A stretch of 64,000 nt of DNA from Brevibacillus_F sp035644815 (GTDB taxonomy: Bacteria > Bacillota > Bacilli > Brevibacillales > Brevibacillaceae). Location of the stretch: contig DASQNU010000047.1 of the NCBI GenBank assembly GCA_035644815.1, forward strand, positions 3,654 to 67,653, in the 5' to 3' direction. Position 1 is the first letter of the stretch; every line of letters starts with the position of its first letter. Under the pieces are notes generated by a model, which was not told where the DNA came from, did no database searches, and was given only the letters and a program-made list of their open reading frames with translations. Below, one piece after another: positions 43,038-51,721 of the stretch. Position numbers and translations under genes: made by a program.

Positions 43038-44055
43038 AGGTTTCAACACTCCTTTCGAGGAATACGTTGAAGGTATTGATAATCGCCTTGTTCATTTCCG
43101 TAATTTCCACGAGCAAGCTGCTGTATGCTTCCGCTGGCACTTCATTTTCGGTGAGCAGATGGATCGTAAAGACATAGGTTTGCGCAATGGGAAAGCAAAT
43201 GACATACTCATACTTTCCATCCAGAAATGCTTGCTCCTTCAATCCCATGACGCTCTTCATCGTGAGAAACGATTCCACCACATAGCTTTTGTGATCCGGA
43301 AATCGTTCGTTATGATCCAGCTTGAATCGATTTTCTTCATCCACGTCTCTGGCATAGCCGATCTGCACGAGTTCTTCCCCATCAATCGAGGTGTAACAGG
43401 TTGCCGCAGACGGGATAAATCCTGGCGGCAACTGGCATGACATCAAAAACGATTCGACGATTCGATTGAATTTCACATCCAAGTGCTTCGCATTTTTAAT
43501 GAGAGCGTACAAAAAGTTGGATTGAGCAGTGAGTCGACTGTTTTTCATCATTATATCATTGATATGTTTTGCAAAGCGACCTTCACGTCTCATGATTTCC
43601 ATCAATTCTGTCGCAAAGGCTCCTACCGCTGCCTGAAGGTTCCCATCCGTCCTTTTCTGGAATTCACCTGCAGTGATCCCCAGCAGATCGGTTGGAATAT
43701 GTAATTCCTGAAAATCCATCGGTTTAAGGAAAAACGCCCGATTCGGCCCCAATTTTCCCAGAGACAGGCCTAGCTCAAAAATCACGTTATCCCGTGCAAT
43801 AAGCAAGTCCTGTCCGCGATAGGTCAATTGATCATCCGGCGTAAAAATAAACACAGCAAAATCCGTGTGATCCAATTGAGCCAATAAGCTTTGGAGCGCC
43901 GTCTGGTTCAGCTTGAACACACCTTGATTCCATATGGTGACTTCTGCATCGTATTTGAGTTCCTGCTGCAGCGCTCTCGCATAGGCTCTTCCTTCTACAG
44001 AGGATCCGATAAAAACCCTTGGTAAAACACGTGATTTCTGGGTAGTCACCATCAT
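43003..44055 (-). CDS. TIR-like nucleotide-binding protein with GAF-like C-terminal domain
   Basis: A 350-residue protein. Residues about 12-125 match the TIR-like domain of PF10137: RVFIGSSVEGRAYARALQQEL, EVTIWNQGVFKL, DFAVFIFTPDD and RDNVIFELGLSLGKLG with the conserved Glu. This domain occurs in CBASS and related effectors that degrade NAD. A helical linker (about 140-185) leads to a region with GAF-like pattern (NRIVESFLMSCQLPPGF, YVVESFLTMKSVMGLKEQ, YVICFPIAQTYVFTIHL). No cyclase or phage-defence gene is adjacent apart from the overlapping 97-aa protein. A stand-alone sensor-effector is my inference. Confidence 0.75.
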   Translation of the reverse strand: MMVTTQKSRVLPRVFIGSSVEGRAYARALQQELKYDAEVTIWNQGVFKLNQTALQSLLAQLDHTDFAVFIFTPDDQLTYRGQDLLIARDNVIFELGLSLGKLGPNRAFFLKPMDFQELHIPTDLLGITAGEFQKRTDGNLQAAVGAFATELMEIMRREGRFAKHINDIMMKNSRLTAQSNFLYALIKNAKHLDVKFNRIVESFLMSCQLPPGFIPSAATCYTSIDGEELVQIGYARDVDEENRFKLDHNERFPDHKSYVVESFLTMKSVMGLKEQAFLDGKYEYVICFPIAQTYVFTIHLLTENEVPAEAYSSLLVEITEMNKAIINTFNVFLERSVETYESKQQPSHQL

Positions 44056-44147
44056 TTTTCCCCCTAGTGTGATACTCCCATTATACTATAAAATCTGGAA
44101 ATTTCTAATAGTTGCAGGATGGAAGCAGCCGTAGCCTGCATGTACGT

Positions 44148-44195
44148 AAAACAAAAAGCCACTGCGGAACGGACGTAAGCTCCACTCCCCAGTGG
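44148..44195 (-). terminator. Terminator after the sigma-54 activator gene
   Basis: Minus-strand CCACTG / CAGTGG outer stem with a structured loop, followed by CTTTTTGTTTT. Confidence 0.65.
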
Positions 44196-44205
44196 GTGAT
44201 CTGGA

Positions 44206-45915
44206 TCATTGCAAATGCTTCTGCATCCGTCTGCTGACCGTAGCCGGGCTTACACCCAGTATTTTGGCCACCTTGGCGGCTGTCCCGTATTTTTTCATGG
44301 CGAGCGAGATCAACTGTGACTCGACTTCTTCCACTGCTTCCTTCAAGGGGATGATTTCTTGGACAATCGGTTTTTTCTCAGATTCCAAGGGAATGGGGCT
44401 GTACAGATTGGCCCACAGCTGTTCTGCCGTGATATGCGCTCCTCTGGTTGTTACAATGCTGCGTTCCATGACATTCTGCAATTCTCGCACATTGCCTGGC
44501 CAATCGTATTGTTGCAGCAGGTCACAAGCTTCGGGGCTCAGCTTTTTATCCAGCTGATAGACTTGATTGTACTCATGCAGAAAGTGCAAGGCCAATGGCA
44601 CAATGTCAGCTTTTCTTTTTCGCAGCGGCGGGATTTCGATCGGAACCACATACAAGCGATAATAGAGGTCCTCTCGAAATTTCTGCGCTTTTACCAGCGC
44701 GCGAATATCTTGATTCGTTGCCGCGACCACCCGGATATCGACCGGGATGGTGCGTACACCCCCGATGCGCATGATCTCTCTTTCCTGCAAGACGCGCAAT
44801 AGCTTCACTTGCATGCTGTACGGCAGTTCGGCAATCTCATCGAGAAAAATCGTCCCGCGATGGGCGAGCTCAAATAAACCAAGCTTTCCTCTTTGATCCG
44901 CACCAGTGAAAGCACCCTTCTCGTAACCGAACAATTCGCTTTCCAACAAATTTGCCGGGATCGCCCCACAGTTTACCCGGATGAAAGGTTCCTCCCGTCT
45001 GTCACTGAAATGATGGAGTGCTTTGGCGAATACTTCTTTGCCTACACCGGATTCACCCATAAAGAGGACGGTGGAACCAACCTTGGAGATATGCTCCAGC
45101 TCATCGACCAGCCGCTGCATGACGGTTGAACGATACACCAACTGATGTGGCCGTTCTTTTCCACCGCATTTTGAATGCAAAGCGGTGCGCAGCTTCTCTT
45201 GCTCAGAGGGCAGTTCACGCGATACGATCATGACTTTTTCCACTGTTTGCTCTCGAAGGATAGGGGTTGCGACCGACCAAATTTTTCTTCCATTCTTTGC
45301 TTCCTGTATCATCGAGAGACGCTTTTTTTGGAAGAGACAAGACGCTGCCAGGTTCGGCCGAAGCACTCCCTCTTTTTCGAGTCGAGCCATATCTTTCCCG
45401 ATCAGCTGCTGGGGCTGATCCAGCAACCACACGTCTCGTAAAAAGGCACCTGCTACATGTACGATCCTTCCTGCCTGATTGACGACGATGATTTGCTCAC
45501 CAGCCTGTGCATGCATATCCTGTAAATCTTCATTTATTGATTGGTAATGCCTTAGCTGATGTTGTTCCAAATGAATCCGGATATCTTGTGAAGTGACGTA
45601 GCCCGCGATGGTGCCGTCGTCTTCCCGTACGAGAAAGACGGGGTAAGGCTGAGGATACATGATGGGGGCAGAGGCTGATACCTCGCAAAAATCTTCTTTC
45701 CACGCGATCGGCTGGTGAAGGTCCTGGACCGCATAGATCTGCTTCAGAAGTGTGTCATGATCAATGTACCCGACTATTTTATTTGCACGCTCTTGAATAA
45801 AGAGAAGCCTGCAGTCCTTTTCGGAAAATGACTGGAGAGCAAGAAGCAGAGAACATTCCTTTGGCAGATAGGTGGACACTGTATGCAATACGTCTTTCCA
45901 CAAGAGCAAAGGCAT
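44206..45915 (-). CDS. Sigma-54-dependent transcriptional activator
   Basis: A 569-residue enhancer-binding protein. The N-terminal about 115 residues resemble a CBS pair (CRLLFIQERANKIVGYID, YPVFLVREDDGTIAGYVTSQDI), then a PAS-like region (QIIVVNQAGRIVHVAG). The AAA+ domain follows: GESGVGKE Walker A, GYEKGAFTGAD with the intact sigma-54 contact loop, GTIFLDEIAELP Walker B, and RELQNVMERS. The C-terminal HTH (AAKVAKILGVSPATVSRRM) recognises DNA. It sits at the end of the molybdenum hydroxylase/Pxp block, whose promoter at 55151 is of sigma-54 type. Start ATG behind GGGGGG is tentative. Confidence 0.9.
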   Translation of the reverse strand: MPLLLWKDVLHTVSTYLPKECSLLLALQSFSEKDCRLLFIQERANKIVGYIDHDTLLKQIYAVQDLHQPIAWKEDFCEVSASAPIMYPQPYPVFLVREDDGTIAGYVTSQDIRIHLEQHQLRHYQSINEDLQDMHAQAGEQIIVVNQAGRIVHVAGAFLRDVWLLDQPQQLIGKDMARLEKEGVLRPNLAASCLFQKKRLSMIQEAKNGRKIWSVATPILREQTVEKVMIVSRELPSEQEKLRTALHSKCGGKERPHQLVYRSTVMQRLVDELEHISKVGSTVLFMGESGVGKEVFAKALHHFSDRREEPFIRVNCGAIPANLLESELFGYEKGAFTGADQRGKLGLFELAHRGTIFLDEIAELPYSMQVKLLRVLQEREIMRIGGVRTIPVDIRVVAATNQDIRALVKAQKFREDLYYRLYVVPIEIPPLRKRKADIVPLALHFLHEYNQVYQLDKKLSPEACDLLQQYDWPGNVRELQNVMERSIVTTRGAHITAEQLWANLYSPIPLESEKKPIVQEIIPLKEAVEEVESQLISLAMKKYGTAAKVAKILGVSPATVSRRMQKHLQ

Positions 45916-46007
45916 TCCCCCCAACCAAGCAATCACTTCGATTGAATTTTCAGACTATTATTAGTTTACCATTTGTCTGCCTATCTGCGAGGATGATTTT
46001 TTGTACA

Positions 46008-46041
46008 GGCAAAGCGAAAGCTGACCTTTCCAAAGGCCAGC
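46008..46041 (-). terminator. Terminator after pxpA
   Basis: Minus-strand GCTGGCCTTT / AAAGGTCAGC stem (one wobble, very short loop) followed by TTTCGCTTTG. It separates the long operon from the activator gene. Confidence 0.7.
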
Positions 46042-46078
46042 TTGTTATTCTTTCCTATATACTTATATGCTTGTTTGC

Positions 46079-46849
46079 TTACCCAACATTCCTCGTTTTT
46101 TGGATGGACTCGACGGAAATGCCCGCTGATTGAAAAGCAGCATGAATGGCTTTCGCCAGCTCGACCGCTCCGGGCGTATCGCCATGGATACATATGGTAT
46201 CTGCCCGCACTGCCGCATCGCTGCCCTCGGGTGTGCGCACCAGCCCCTCCTTGACCATTCGTACAGCACGTTCCGCCATTTCATGCACATTCTTGATGGT
46301 CGGTCCGGTTCGGGTGAGAACAATGGAACCATCCGCCGTATGCTCACGATCAGCGTATACCTCTCGCGCCACCGGGATGCCCATCTGCTCGCCAATCGCT
46401 TCTACTGCTGAGCCGTTCAGGGCAAAGACCACCATTTTATCCGAGATTGCCGCGATTCCCTCGAGCATCGCCCTGGCGATCTTTTCATCAGACATGGCCA
46501 TCATGTACAGGGCACCGTGTGGCTTGCAGTGCTGGAGCTCGACCTGATAGAAGGAGGCAAACTCACGGAGTGCCCCGGTTTGATAGAGAATGTAGTCTTT
46601 GATCTCATCGGGCGTGCAGGTCATATACCTGCGTCCGAAGCCAAGCATATCCGGAAATCCGGGGTGCGCACCGATCGCTACACCATGTTCACGAGCCAAG
46701 GCGACCGTCCGCCGCATCACGTGCGGGTCACCGGCATGAAAACCGCAAGCGATGTTGGCCGAGGAGATCAGCTGCATCATTTCCTCATCGTTTCCGAGTT
46801 GATAGAGCCCAAAGCTTTCGCCCATATCGCAATTGATGTCGACCTTCAT
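46079..46849 (-). CDS. pxpA: 5-oxoprolinase subunit A-like (LamB/YcsF family)
   Basis: A 256-residue LamB/YcsF protein: VDINCDMGESFGLYQLGNDEEMMQ, ANIACGFHAGDP, GAHPGFPDMLGFGRR, HCKPHGALY and DTICIHGDTPGA are all present. With PxpB and PxpC this family forms the ATP-dependent 5-oxoprolinase of bacteria such as B. subtilis (YcsF). The order here, PxpB-PxpC-BCCP-PxpA, and its place behind a molybdenum hydroxylase suggest a lactam-like substrate made by that enzyme, though true 5-oxoproline cleavage is possible. Confidence 0.9.
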   Translation of the reverse strand: MKVDINCDMGESFGLYQLGNDEEMMQLISSANIACGFHAGDPHVMRRTVALAREHGVAIGAHPGFPDMLGFGRRYMTCTPDEIKDYILYQTGALREFASFYQVELQHCKPHGALYMMAMSDEKIARAMLEGIAAISDKMVVFALNGSAVEAIGEQMGIPVAREVYADREHTADGSIVLTRTGPTIKNVHEMAERAVRMVKEGLVRTPEGSDAAVRADTICIHGDTPGAVELAKAIHAAFQSAGISVESIQKTRNVG

Positions 46850-46863
46850 GACTCCCTCCTCCG

Positions 46864-47106
46864 TTATTTCAATGTTGCGATTTCTTGTCCGGCATCTACC
46901 ATGCCTTCATTATCTACGACGAACTCAGCGACGATGCCGTCTTCCTCTGCTTTTACTTCATAAAAGTTTTTCATGACTTCGATCAGACCTATGGTATCCC
47001 CCGCTTTAACCGCATCCCCTTCGCGTACATACTCCGGCAAATCCTGTCCCGGCCTGCGATAAAAGATCCCCGGCAGCGGTGCCAATATCGCTTTTCTCTC
47101 CTCCAT
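46864..47106 (-). CDS. Biotin carboxyl carrier protein-like
   Basis: An 80-residue biotinyl domain: hammerhead fold signature with VREGDAVKAGDTIGLIEVMKN FYEV, where Lys46 in VMK is the biotin acceptor, and EDGIVAEFVVDNEGMVDAGQEIATL. The N-terminal Pro/Ala-rich linker of ordinary AccB is missing. No biotin carboxylase or carboxyltransferase is encoded nearby, so it must share AccC or act otherwise. Start at the second ATG, eight bases from GGGAGG. It lies between pxpC and pxpA. Confidence 0.88.
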   Translation of the reverse strand: MEERKAILAPLPGIFYRRPGQDLPEYVREGDAVKAGDTIGLIEVMKNFYEVKAEEDGIVAEFVVDNEGMVDAGQEIATLK

Positions 47107-47126
47107 GTACATGGCCTCCCTTCGTT

Positions 47127-48095
47127 TTACATCATACTGGCAACCTGTCTCAACCGCGCTTGCACATCACGTCTGGCTTGCAGCGCGTCCTCTAACGTCA
47201 CCGGGACGAAATGTACCTTTTCATTTGTTTTGATTTGCGCCATTCGGTCCAGGTCTGCGCTGATCACGGTAGCGATCGTGGCATAGCCACCACCCGTGAC
47301 AGCGTCATGCAGCAGGACGATCGGTTCCACCCCGTCCGGCACTTGGATAGAGCCGATCGGATAGCCCAAATCGGTCACGTTGGATGGATTGCTGCCTGCT
47401 CCAAAGGGCTGTTCCCGCTCCACAAACTGCAGACGCTCCCCTCTGTGCCGATACCCCGTCCGATTCGCTTCAGGCGTGACGGTCCATTCCGTGGTCAGGA
47501 AGGTCTCCTTGCTCTCCTCCGTCAAGCGATAGCTGCACAGCCCCATGACGACGCGGATTTCATGCGAACGGGAATAGGCGGGAATCAGCTGTGGATCGAT
47601 TTGTGTTCCGACCGCTACCTCTTTTTCATGCATATCCGCTACTTGCAAAAGGTCACCTGCTGCCAGTGCTCTACCCTCATATCCGCCAATTCCGATCAAG
47701 GTGTAGGTTGAACGCGAATTCATCACGAGCGGTACATCGATGCCGCCTTCCACCGCCAGATACACCCTCGCGCCAAGCTGGACAAAGTCAAACGAGAGCT
47801 CATCGCCTTCCTGAACCTCCAGCGTTGTCCACATCGGTACGCTTTGGCCATTGATGCGTGGCGGGATTTGGCCGCCTGTGAGACTAATGCGCATCCGTTT
47901 GCCGAATTGCAGCACGGGTCCCAGATACGTGATTTCCAGCACAGCCGCATTGGGGTTGTTGCCGACCAGCAGATTGGCTACCGTAAAAGCATATTTGTCC
48001 ATCGCACCTGACGGCGGCATGCCGATTTCATAATAACCAAGGCGTCCCTTGTCTTGCACAGTTGTTTGCAAACCCGGTTTGATCACGCTAATCAT
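47127..48095 (-). CDS. pxpC: 5-oxoprolinase subunit C-like (AHS2/KipA family)
   Basis: A 322-residue allophanate-hydrolase-subunit-2 protein: VIKPGLQTTVQDKGRLGYYEIGMPPSGAMDKYAFTVANLLVGN is the typical opening, then LSLTGG-like RISLTGGQIPPRING, YLAVEGGIDVPLVMNSRSTYTLIGIGG and the late DGVEPIVLLHDAVTGGGYATIATVIS. Works with PxpB and PxpA on ring opening. Start at MISVIKPGL behind GGGGAGG; it overlaps pxpB by 8 bases. Confidence 0.9.
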   Translation of the reverse strand: MISVIKPGLQTTVQDKGRLGYYEIGMPPSGAMDKYAFTVANLLVGNNPNAAVLEITYLGPVLQFGKRMRISLTGGQIPPRINGQSVPMWTTLEVQEGDELSFDFVQLGARVYLAVEGGIDVPLVMNSRSTYTLIGIGGYEGRALAAGDLLQVADMHEKEVAVGTQIDPQLIPAYSRSHEIRVVMGLCSYRLTEESKETFLTTEWTVTPEANRTGYRHRGERLQFVEREQPFGAGSNPSNVTDLGYPIGSIQVPDGVEPIVLLHDAVTGGGYATIATVISADLDRMAQIKTNEKVHFVPVTLEDALQARRDVQARLRQVASMM

Positions 48096-48993
48096 GATAC
48101 AACCTCCCCAGAGCCATTTCCGCAAACGCTTCTGGATCCGCCAATACTTCGCTTGGCGTAAAGCTGATTTCCTTTTTGTGATAAACAAAGCTGCCGTCCT
48201 CTACCTGTGTACGGACGCGATCGTATTCGTCCCGTGTAATGCTGCGATAGCGGAAAATGTCCCCCTGCTTCGGAAACACGATGGAATCCTGGAAATCGGC
48301 AAGCGTCTGCTCTTTTTGATAGATCGGAGCCGGCGCAATGCCAAAAAGCTGATAACCGCCGGCTCCCTGCACCGGATAAATGACCGAAAAGGCACCGCCA
48401 AAGCCAAAGGCTCGCTCCGGTGTATAGGTACGTGGACGCACGTATTTCGGAACTTCGATTTGCTTTTCACGGCGCACCATCTGAAAACACCAAGGCAAAC
48501 CAGGCACAAAACCAATCATGGAGACGAGAAACGGAGCGCTGGTCATCGCTTCAATGAACTCTTCCTTGCTGGAATACCCATTGATCCTGGCGCAATACTC
48601 CAGATCGGTAGAGTCGGGGGCCTGGTGCCGATCGCGAAAACGCATCAACGCTTCATGTGTCCACGGATCCTCAAAATAGACCGGAACATCCACCAGACGG
48701 GAGGTAATCACGATATCATCGAGCTCTTCCACCGCATGCTCGATCTGCTGCAATTCTTTCATAAGCAGGTCAGGAGCGAGGACATCCGGATCAAAGCGCA
48801 CCATGTAAGAAGCATTGGAAGGACAGATATCCAGAATCCCCTCCAACTCTCTTTCCTTTAACTGACGTGTAATCGCCATCCCTTTGAAATTCGCTTCGAG
48901 GCTCATGGCTTCCGAGAGCTGCACAAATATAAACTCATCGCCGCCGTATTCGTACCGTGTCTGCAATTGATTCACGTCTTTCACCTCCGTCAA
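48088..48993 (-). CDS. pxpB: 5-oxoprolinase subunit B-like (AHS1/KipI family), long form
   Basis: A 301-residue AHS1 protein. The core has SNASYMVRFDPDVLAPDLLMKEL, VDVPVYFEDPWT, PFLVSMIGFVPGLPWC and PRTYTPERAFGFGGAFSVIYPVQGAGGYQLFG, the family's closing block. Typical PxpB/KipI is about 240 residues; here an inserted stretch (HQAPDSTDLEYCARINGYSS) and a C-terminal extension of about 60 residues make it longer, resembling the AHS1 part of urea-carboxylase-like proteins. It overlaps both neighbours by a few bases. Confidence 0.85.
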   Translation of the reverse strand: MTEVKDVNQLQTRYEYGGDEFIFVQLSEAMSLEANFKGMAITRQLKERELEGILDICPSNASYMVRFDPDVLAPDLLMKELQQIEHAVEELDDIVITSRLVDVPVYFEDPWTHEALMRFRDRHQAPDSTDLEYCARINGYSSKEEFIEAMTSAPFLVSMIGFVPGLPWCFQMVRREKQIEVPKYVRPRTYTPERAFGFGGAFSVIYPVQGAGGYQLFGIAPAPIYQKEQTLADFQDSIVFPKQGDIFRYRSITRDEYDRVRTQVEDGSFVYHKKEISFTPSEVLADPEAFAEMALGRLYHD

Positions 48994-49604
48994 ATCGCAA
49001 AGCGCTGTTTCAAGTGCTCATAGGCAGCAGGCGTATCGATATCGAGCAGGATGCCTTCATCCTCGACGGGGAGTACATATCGATGCTCCATCGAACGAAG
49101 AATCGGCTTCATCCCCTGATCGCCCTGTAATCCGGCATAGGACTCTTTTTGCAGGTTGCCAAGGTAAACGGGATGACCGGGCGTTCCCCGATAGCTCGGC
49201 TGAACGGCAAATGGCTCGGTAATGGTTGTCAACAAGCGCTTTCCTTCTATCCCGATGTATCGAATCGTTTCATCCTTCAGCAAGGGCAGATCCCCCAGAA
49301 AGATAGCTGCAGCTCTGTGAGACTGCAAACCATGATCCAGTGCACAGGCAACCGAAGAGGACTGACCTGTGGGGTACGCTTCATTAACAAGCCAGCTAAA
49401 ACGAGAATCTTCAATCGTGATTCGCATCTGGATCTGCTGTGCTTCATGACCAATCACAGCGTACACATGGTCAAACTCATGCCGCAAAAGTTGACGGATC
49501 AGATGCTCCAGCATGGATCGGCCCTGCCATTCCAGCAGTTGTTTGCTTTGGCCCATCCGAGTTGACAGGCCCGCTGCAAGGATACATGCACTAACTTGCT
49601 TCAT
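48990..49604 (-). CDS. MocA-type molybdenum cofactor nucleotidyltransferase
   Basis: A 204-residue MobA-like nucleotidyltransferase: CILAAGLSTRMGQSKQLLEWQGRSMLEHL (nucleotide loop and Lys), GQSSSVACALDHGL and FLGDLPLLKDETI (metal Asp). This group, equivalent to PucB of the B. subtilis xanthine dehydrogenase operon and MocA of E. coli, converts Mo-molybdopterin to the cytosine dinucleotide form needed by hydroxylases. It overlaps the XdhC-type gene by 4 bases and supports the cofactor assignment of the adjacent hydroxylase. Confidence 0.88.
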   Translation of the reverse strand: MKQVSACILAAGLSTRMGQSKQLLEWQGRSMLEHLIRQLLRHEFDHVYAVIGHEAQQIQMRITIEDSRFSWLVNEAYPTGQSSSVACALDHGLQSHRAAAIFLGDLPLLKDETIRYIGIEGKRLLTTITEPFAVQPSYRGTPGHPVYLGNLQKESYAGLQGDQGMKPILRSMEHRYVLPVEDEGILLDIDTPAAYEHLKQRFAI

Positions 49605-50770
49605 AAGCTTTGGCTCCGCAGCGGAAAAGACGTTGTCGCAGAGAAAGCATGGTGAATGTGACCGGTTTCCCGCAAAAGTCCGCCTTTATGACCGTTGCGG
49701 ACAGCGAGCACCTCCGTAATGATACTGAATGCGATCTCCTCCGCCGTTTCCGCCCCAATATCCAGTCCAACCGGATTGTGCAGATAAGCCAGCCGCTCCG
49801 CTTTCCAGACATGACCAGCTGTCTCTAGTGCACGCAAAAGACGCTCACAGCGTTTGCGCGGACCCAGCATGCCGATATAGCTGCTGCTTGAAGACAATGC
49901 ATGGGCTAACGCTGCCCGATCGCGTTCCAGATGATGATTCATGATGACGATATAGGTCCGGGAATGAATCGGGATCTCATCAGCTGCCAGGCATGGATCG
50001 AGCAAGAGTATGTTTGCCCCCGGAAACCGCTCTGCCGTGTTATAAGCAGGACGAGGGTCGACGACGGTGACAGAGAATCCGAGTTGGCTGCCCATTTTGG
50101 CCAATGGCAACGCATCGTGTCCAGCACCAAAGATCATCAGCTCGATAGGCGGCATATACACATCCAGATACAACCGGGCACTGCTTCCGTCTGATCGCTC
50201 TACTGCATGTGTACCTGCTTTGGCTTGTTGCTGGGCAAGCAGCTCACGCCCCAGTTCCAGAGCCATACGATTCCAAGCTCTTTCCCCGACATTTCCTATA
50301 GGAAGACCGTTTTCTGGAATGAACATCCTTCCCTGCTGATACGTTTCCTTTTTTCCATGGCCATCATCGAGCAAAGTGGCGAGAACCGCTGGACGTCCTT
50401 CCTCAATTGCTTCGAGCCATTGAAAAAAAGCAGGATCTTCCTCCCGATGTATCGGGATCGGCTCGATCGCAATTTCTACCGTCCCCGGACATCCCAGACC
50501 GAGTCCCCAGACCAACTCCTCATCCATCACGTATGGCTTGACGATTGCCTTTCCCGTCTCCATCACTTGCAAGGCTGTTTCCGTGACATCAGCTTCCAGA
50601 CATCCCCCGGAAATCGTCCCGATCGTCCCCCCCGTCTCGCTGATCCACATCTTGGCTCCTTCCCGCCGATAGGCAGAGCCGACCACAGCTACCACCGTAG
50701 CTAGCGCGGACCTTTTCCTTGCAGCCTGACTGGATTTGATTGCTTCCACAATTTCACGCAGTTCCTGCAT
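49601..50770 (-). CDS. XdhC/CoxF-family molybdenum hydroxylase maturation factor
   Basis: A 389-residue protein with the N-terminal XdhC domain (ALATVVAVVGSAYRREGAKMWI, GTISGGCLEADV) and a C-terminal Rossmann domain (ELMIFGAGHDALPLAKMGSQLGFSVTVVDPR, YIVIMNHHLERDRAAL, YIGMLGPRKRCERLL). It inserts sulfurated Mo cofactor into the hydroxylase, as PucA does. A weak terminator at 50800-50841 precedes it, so maturation genes may be expressed lower than the enzyme. Confidence 0.9.
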   Translation of the reverse strand: MQELREIVEAIKSSQAARKRSALATVVAVVGSAYRREGAKMWISETGGTIGTISGGCLEADVTETALQVMETGKAIVKPYVMDEELVWGLGLGCPGTVEIAIEPIPIHREEDPAFFQWLEAIEEGRPAVLATLLDDGHGKKETYQQGRMFIPENGLPIGNVGERAWNRMALELGRELLAQQQAKAGTHAVERSDGSSARLYLDVYMPPIELMIFGAGHDALPLAKMGSQLGFSVTVVDPRPAYNTAERFPGANILLLDPCLAADEIPIHSRTYIVIMNHHLERDRAALAHALSSSSSYIGMLGPRKRCERLLRALETAGHVWKAERLAYLHNPVGLDIGAETAEEIAFSIITEVLAVRNGHKGGLLRETGHIHHAFSATTSFPLRSQSL

Positions 50771-50799
50771 CGTTTCACCGCCTTGGGCTGTGATGTGTA

Positions 50800-50841
50800 A
50801 AAGGAAGGAAAAGACCCATCCTCTCTTCCCCAGAATGGGTC
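50800..50841 (-). terminator. Attenuator-like hairpin between the hydroxylase genes and maturation genes
   Basis: Minus-strand GACCCAT / ATGGGTC stem with a 15-base loop, followed by TTTTCCTTCCTTTT. No promoter is apparent after it, so it probably reduces rather than ends transcription. Confidence 0.55.
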
Positions 50842-50863
50842 AAGGAAAAGTAGTATTGTAACG

Positions 50864-51721
50864 TCAGAGCAGCAGGTCTCTCAGCGCTCGTTCGGCATAG
50901 ATACTACACAGATGGCGGCGATACTCCTCAGAGGCAAAATGATCGCTGCCAATATCCCCGTCATCCGCTGCGAGGAGTGCCGCTTCCCTGAGCAATTCCT
51001 CTGTCGGCAGCTGTCCCTGCAGCTTCTGCTCGACTGCGGTACACCGGTAGGCAACATCTGCGGCGCCATTAATCGCGATGCGGATGAATTCAACCGCACC
51101 GTCGGGATCTTTCGCAGCGATGGCACATACCCCTACCACTGCATAGCCGGAGGCCGGATGTGCATATTTCAGGTAGGTGCTCTTCGCATGAGACGGTGGA
51201 ATCAGAAACGAGACGGAGGTCAAAAGACTCGTCTCCGGCAAAGCGGTCACCAAAGGCCCAAGAAAGAAACCGTCCACGGGTACCAGCTCCGCACCGCTCT
51301 CTCCCTGTACTTCTAGCATCGCTTCCAAAGCCAGCGCGACAGCGGGCAGATCAGCTGCCGGATCCGCGTGGGCCAGATTGCCTCCGATCGTTCCGCGATT
51401 GCGAACCTGCATATCTCCGATTTGCCCCGCTGCCTTGGCCAGCACAGGAATATGCTCCTGCACCAGCGGATCGCTGTGCACTTCACGATGGGTGGTCAAC
51501 GCCCCGATGACCAAGCGATTCTCTGCCTTACGCACACCACGCAGCTCAGAAAGATGACCGATATCGATCAGTGTGCCGGGGGTGGTCAACCGAAACTTCA
51601 TCAACGGGATCAGGCTGTGTCCTCCGGCAAGCAGCTTGCCTTCCCCGTTGCTCTCCCCCAGCAGGCGGATTGCCTCGTCAATCGACTCTGCCCGTACATA
51701 AGAAAAGTGATTCGGGATCAT
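50864..51721 (-). CDS. Molybdenum hydroxylase FAD subunit (CoxM-like)
   Basis: A 285-residue medium subunit: FSYVRAESIDEAIRLL, KLLAGGHSLIPLMKFRL (FAD pyrophosphate loop), IGDMQVRNRGTIGGNLAHADPAADLPAVALAL (second FAD motif), then the CO_deh_flav C-terminal domain. It passes electrons from the Fe-S subunit to an acceptor. The start overlaps the large-subunit stop (ATGA). Confidence 0.93.
   Translation of the reverse strand: MIPNHFSYVRAESIDEAIRLLGESNGEGKLLAGGHSLIPLMKFRLTTPGTLIDIGHLSELRGVRKAENRLVIGALTTHREVHSDPLVQEHIPVLAKAAGQIGDMQVRNRGTIGGNLAHADPAADLPAVALALEAMLEVQGESGAELVPVDGFFLGPLVTALPETSLLTSVSFLIPPSHAKSTYLKYAHPASGYAVVGVCAIAAKDPDGAVEFIRIAINGAADVAYRCTAVEQKLQGQLPTEELLREAALLAADDGDIGSDHFASEEYRRHLCSIYAERALRDLLL

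Noticed and set aside
46079..48993. KipI/KipA sporulation kinase inhibitor system
   Set aside because: The three-protein set with YcsF-type subunit is better explained by the PxpABC-like hydrolase; catabolic context supports this.
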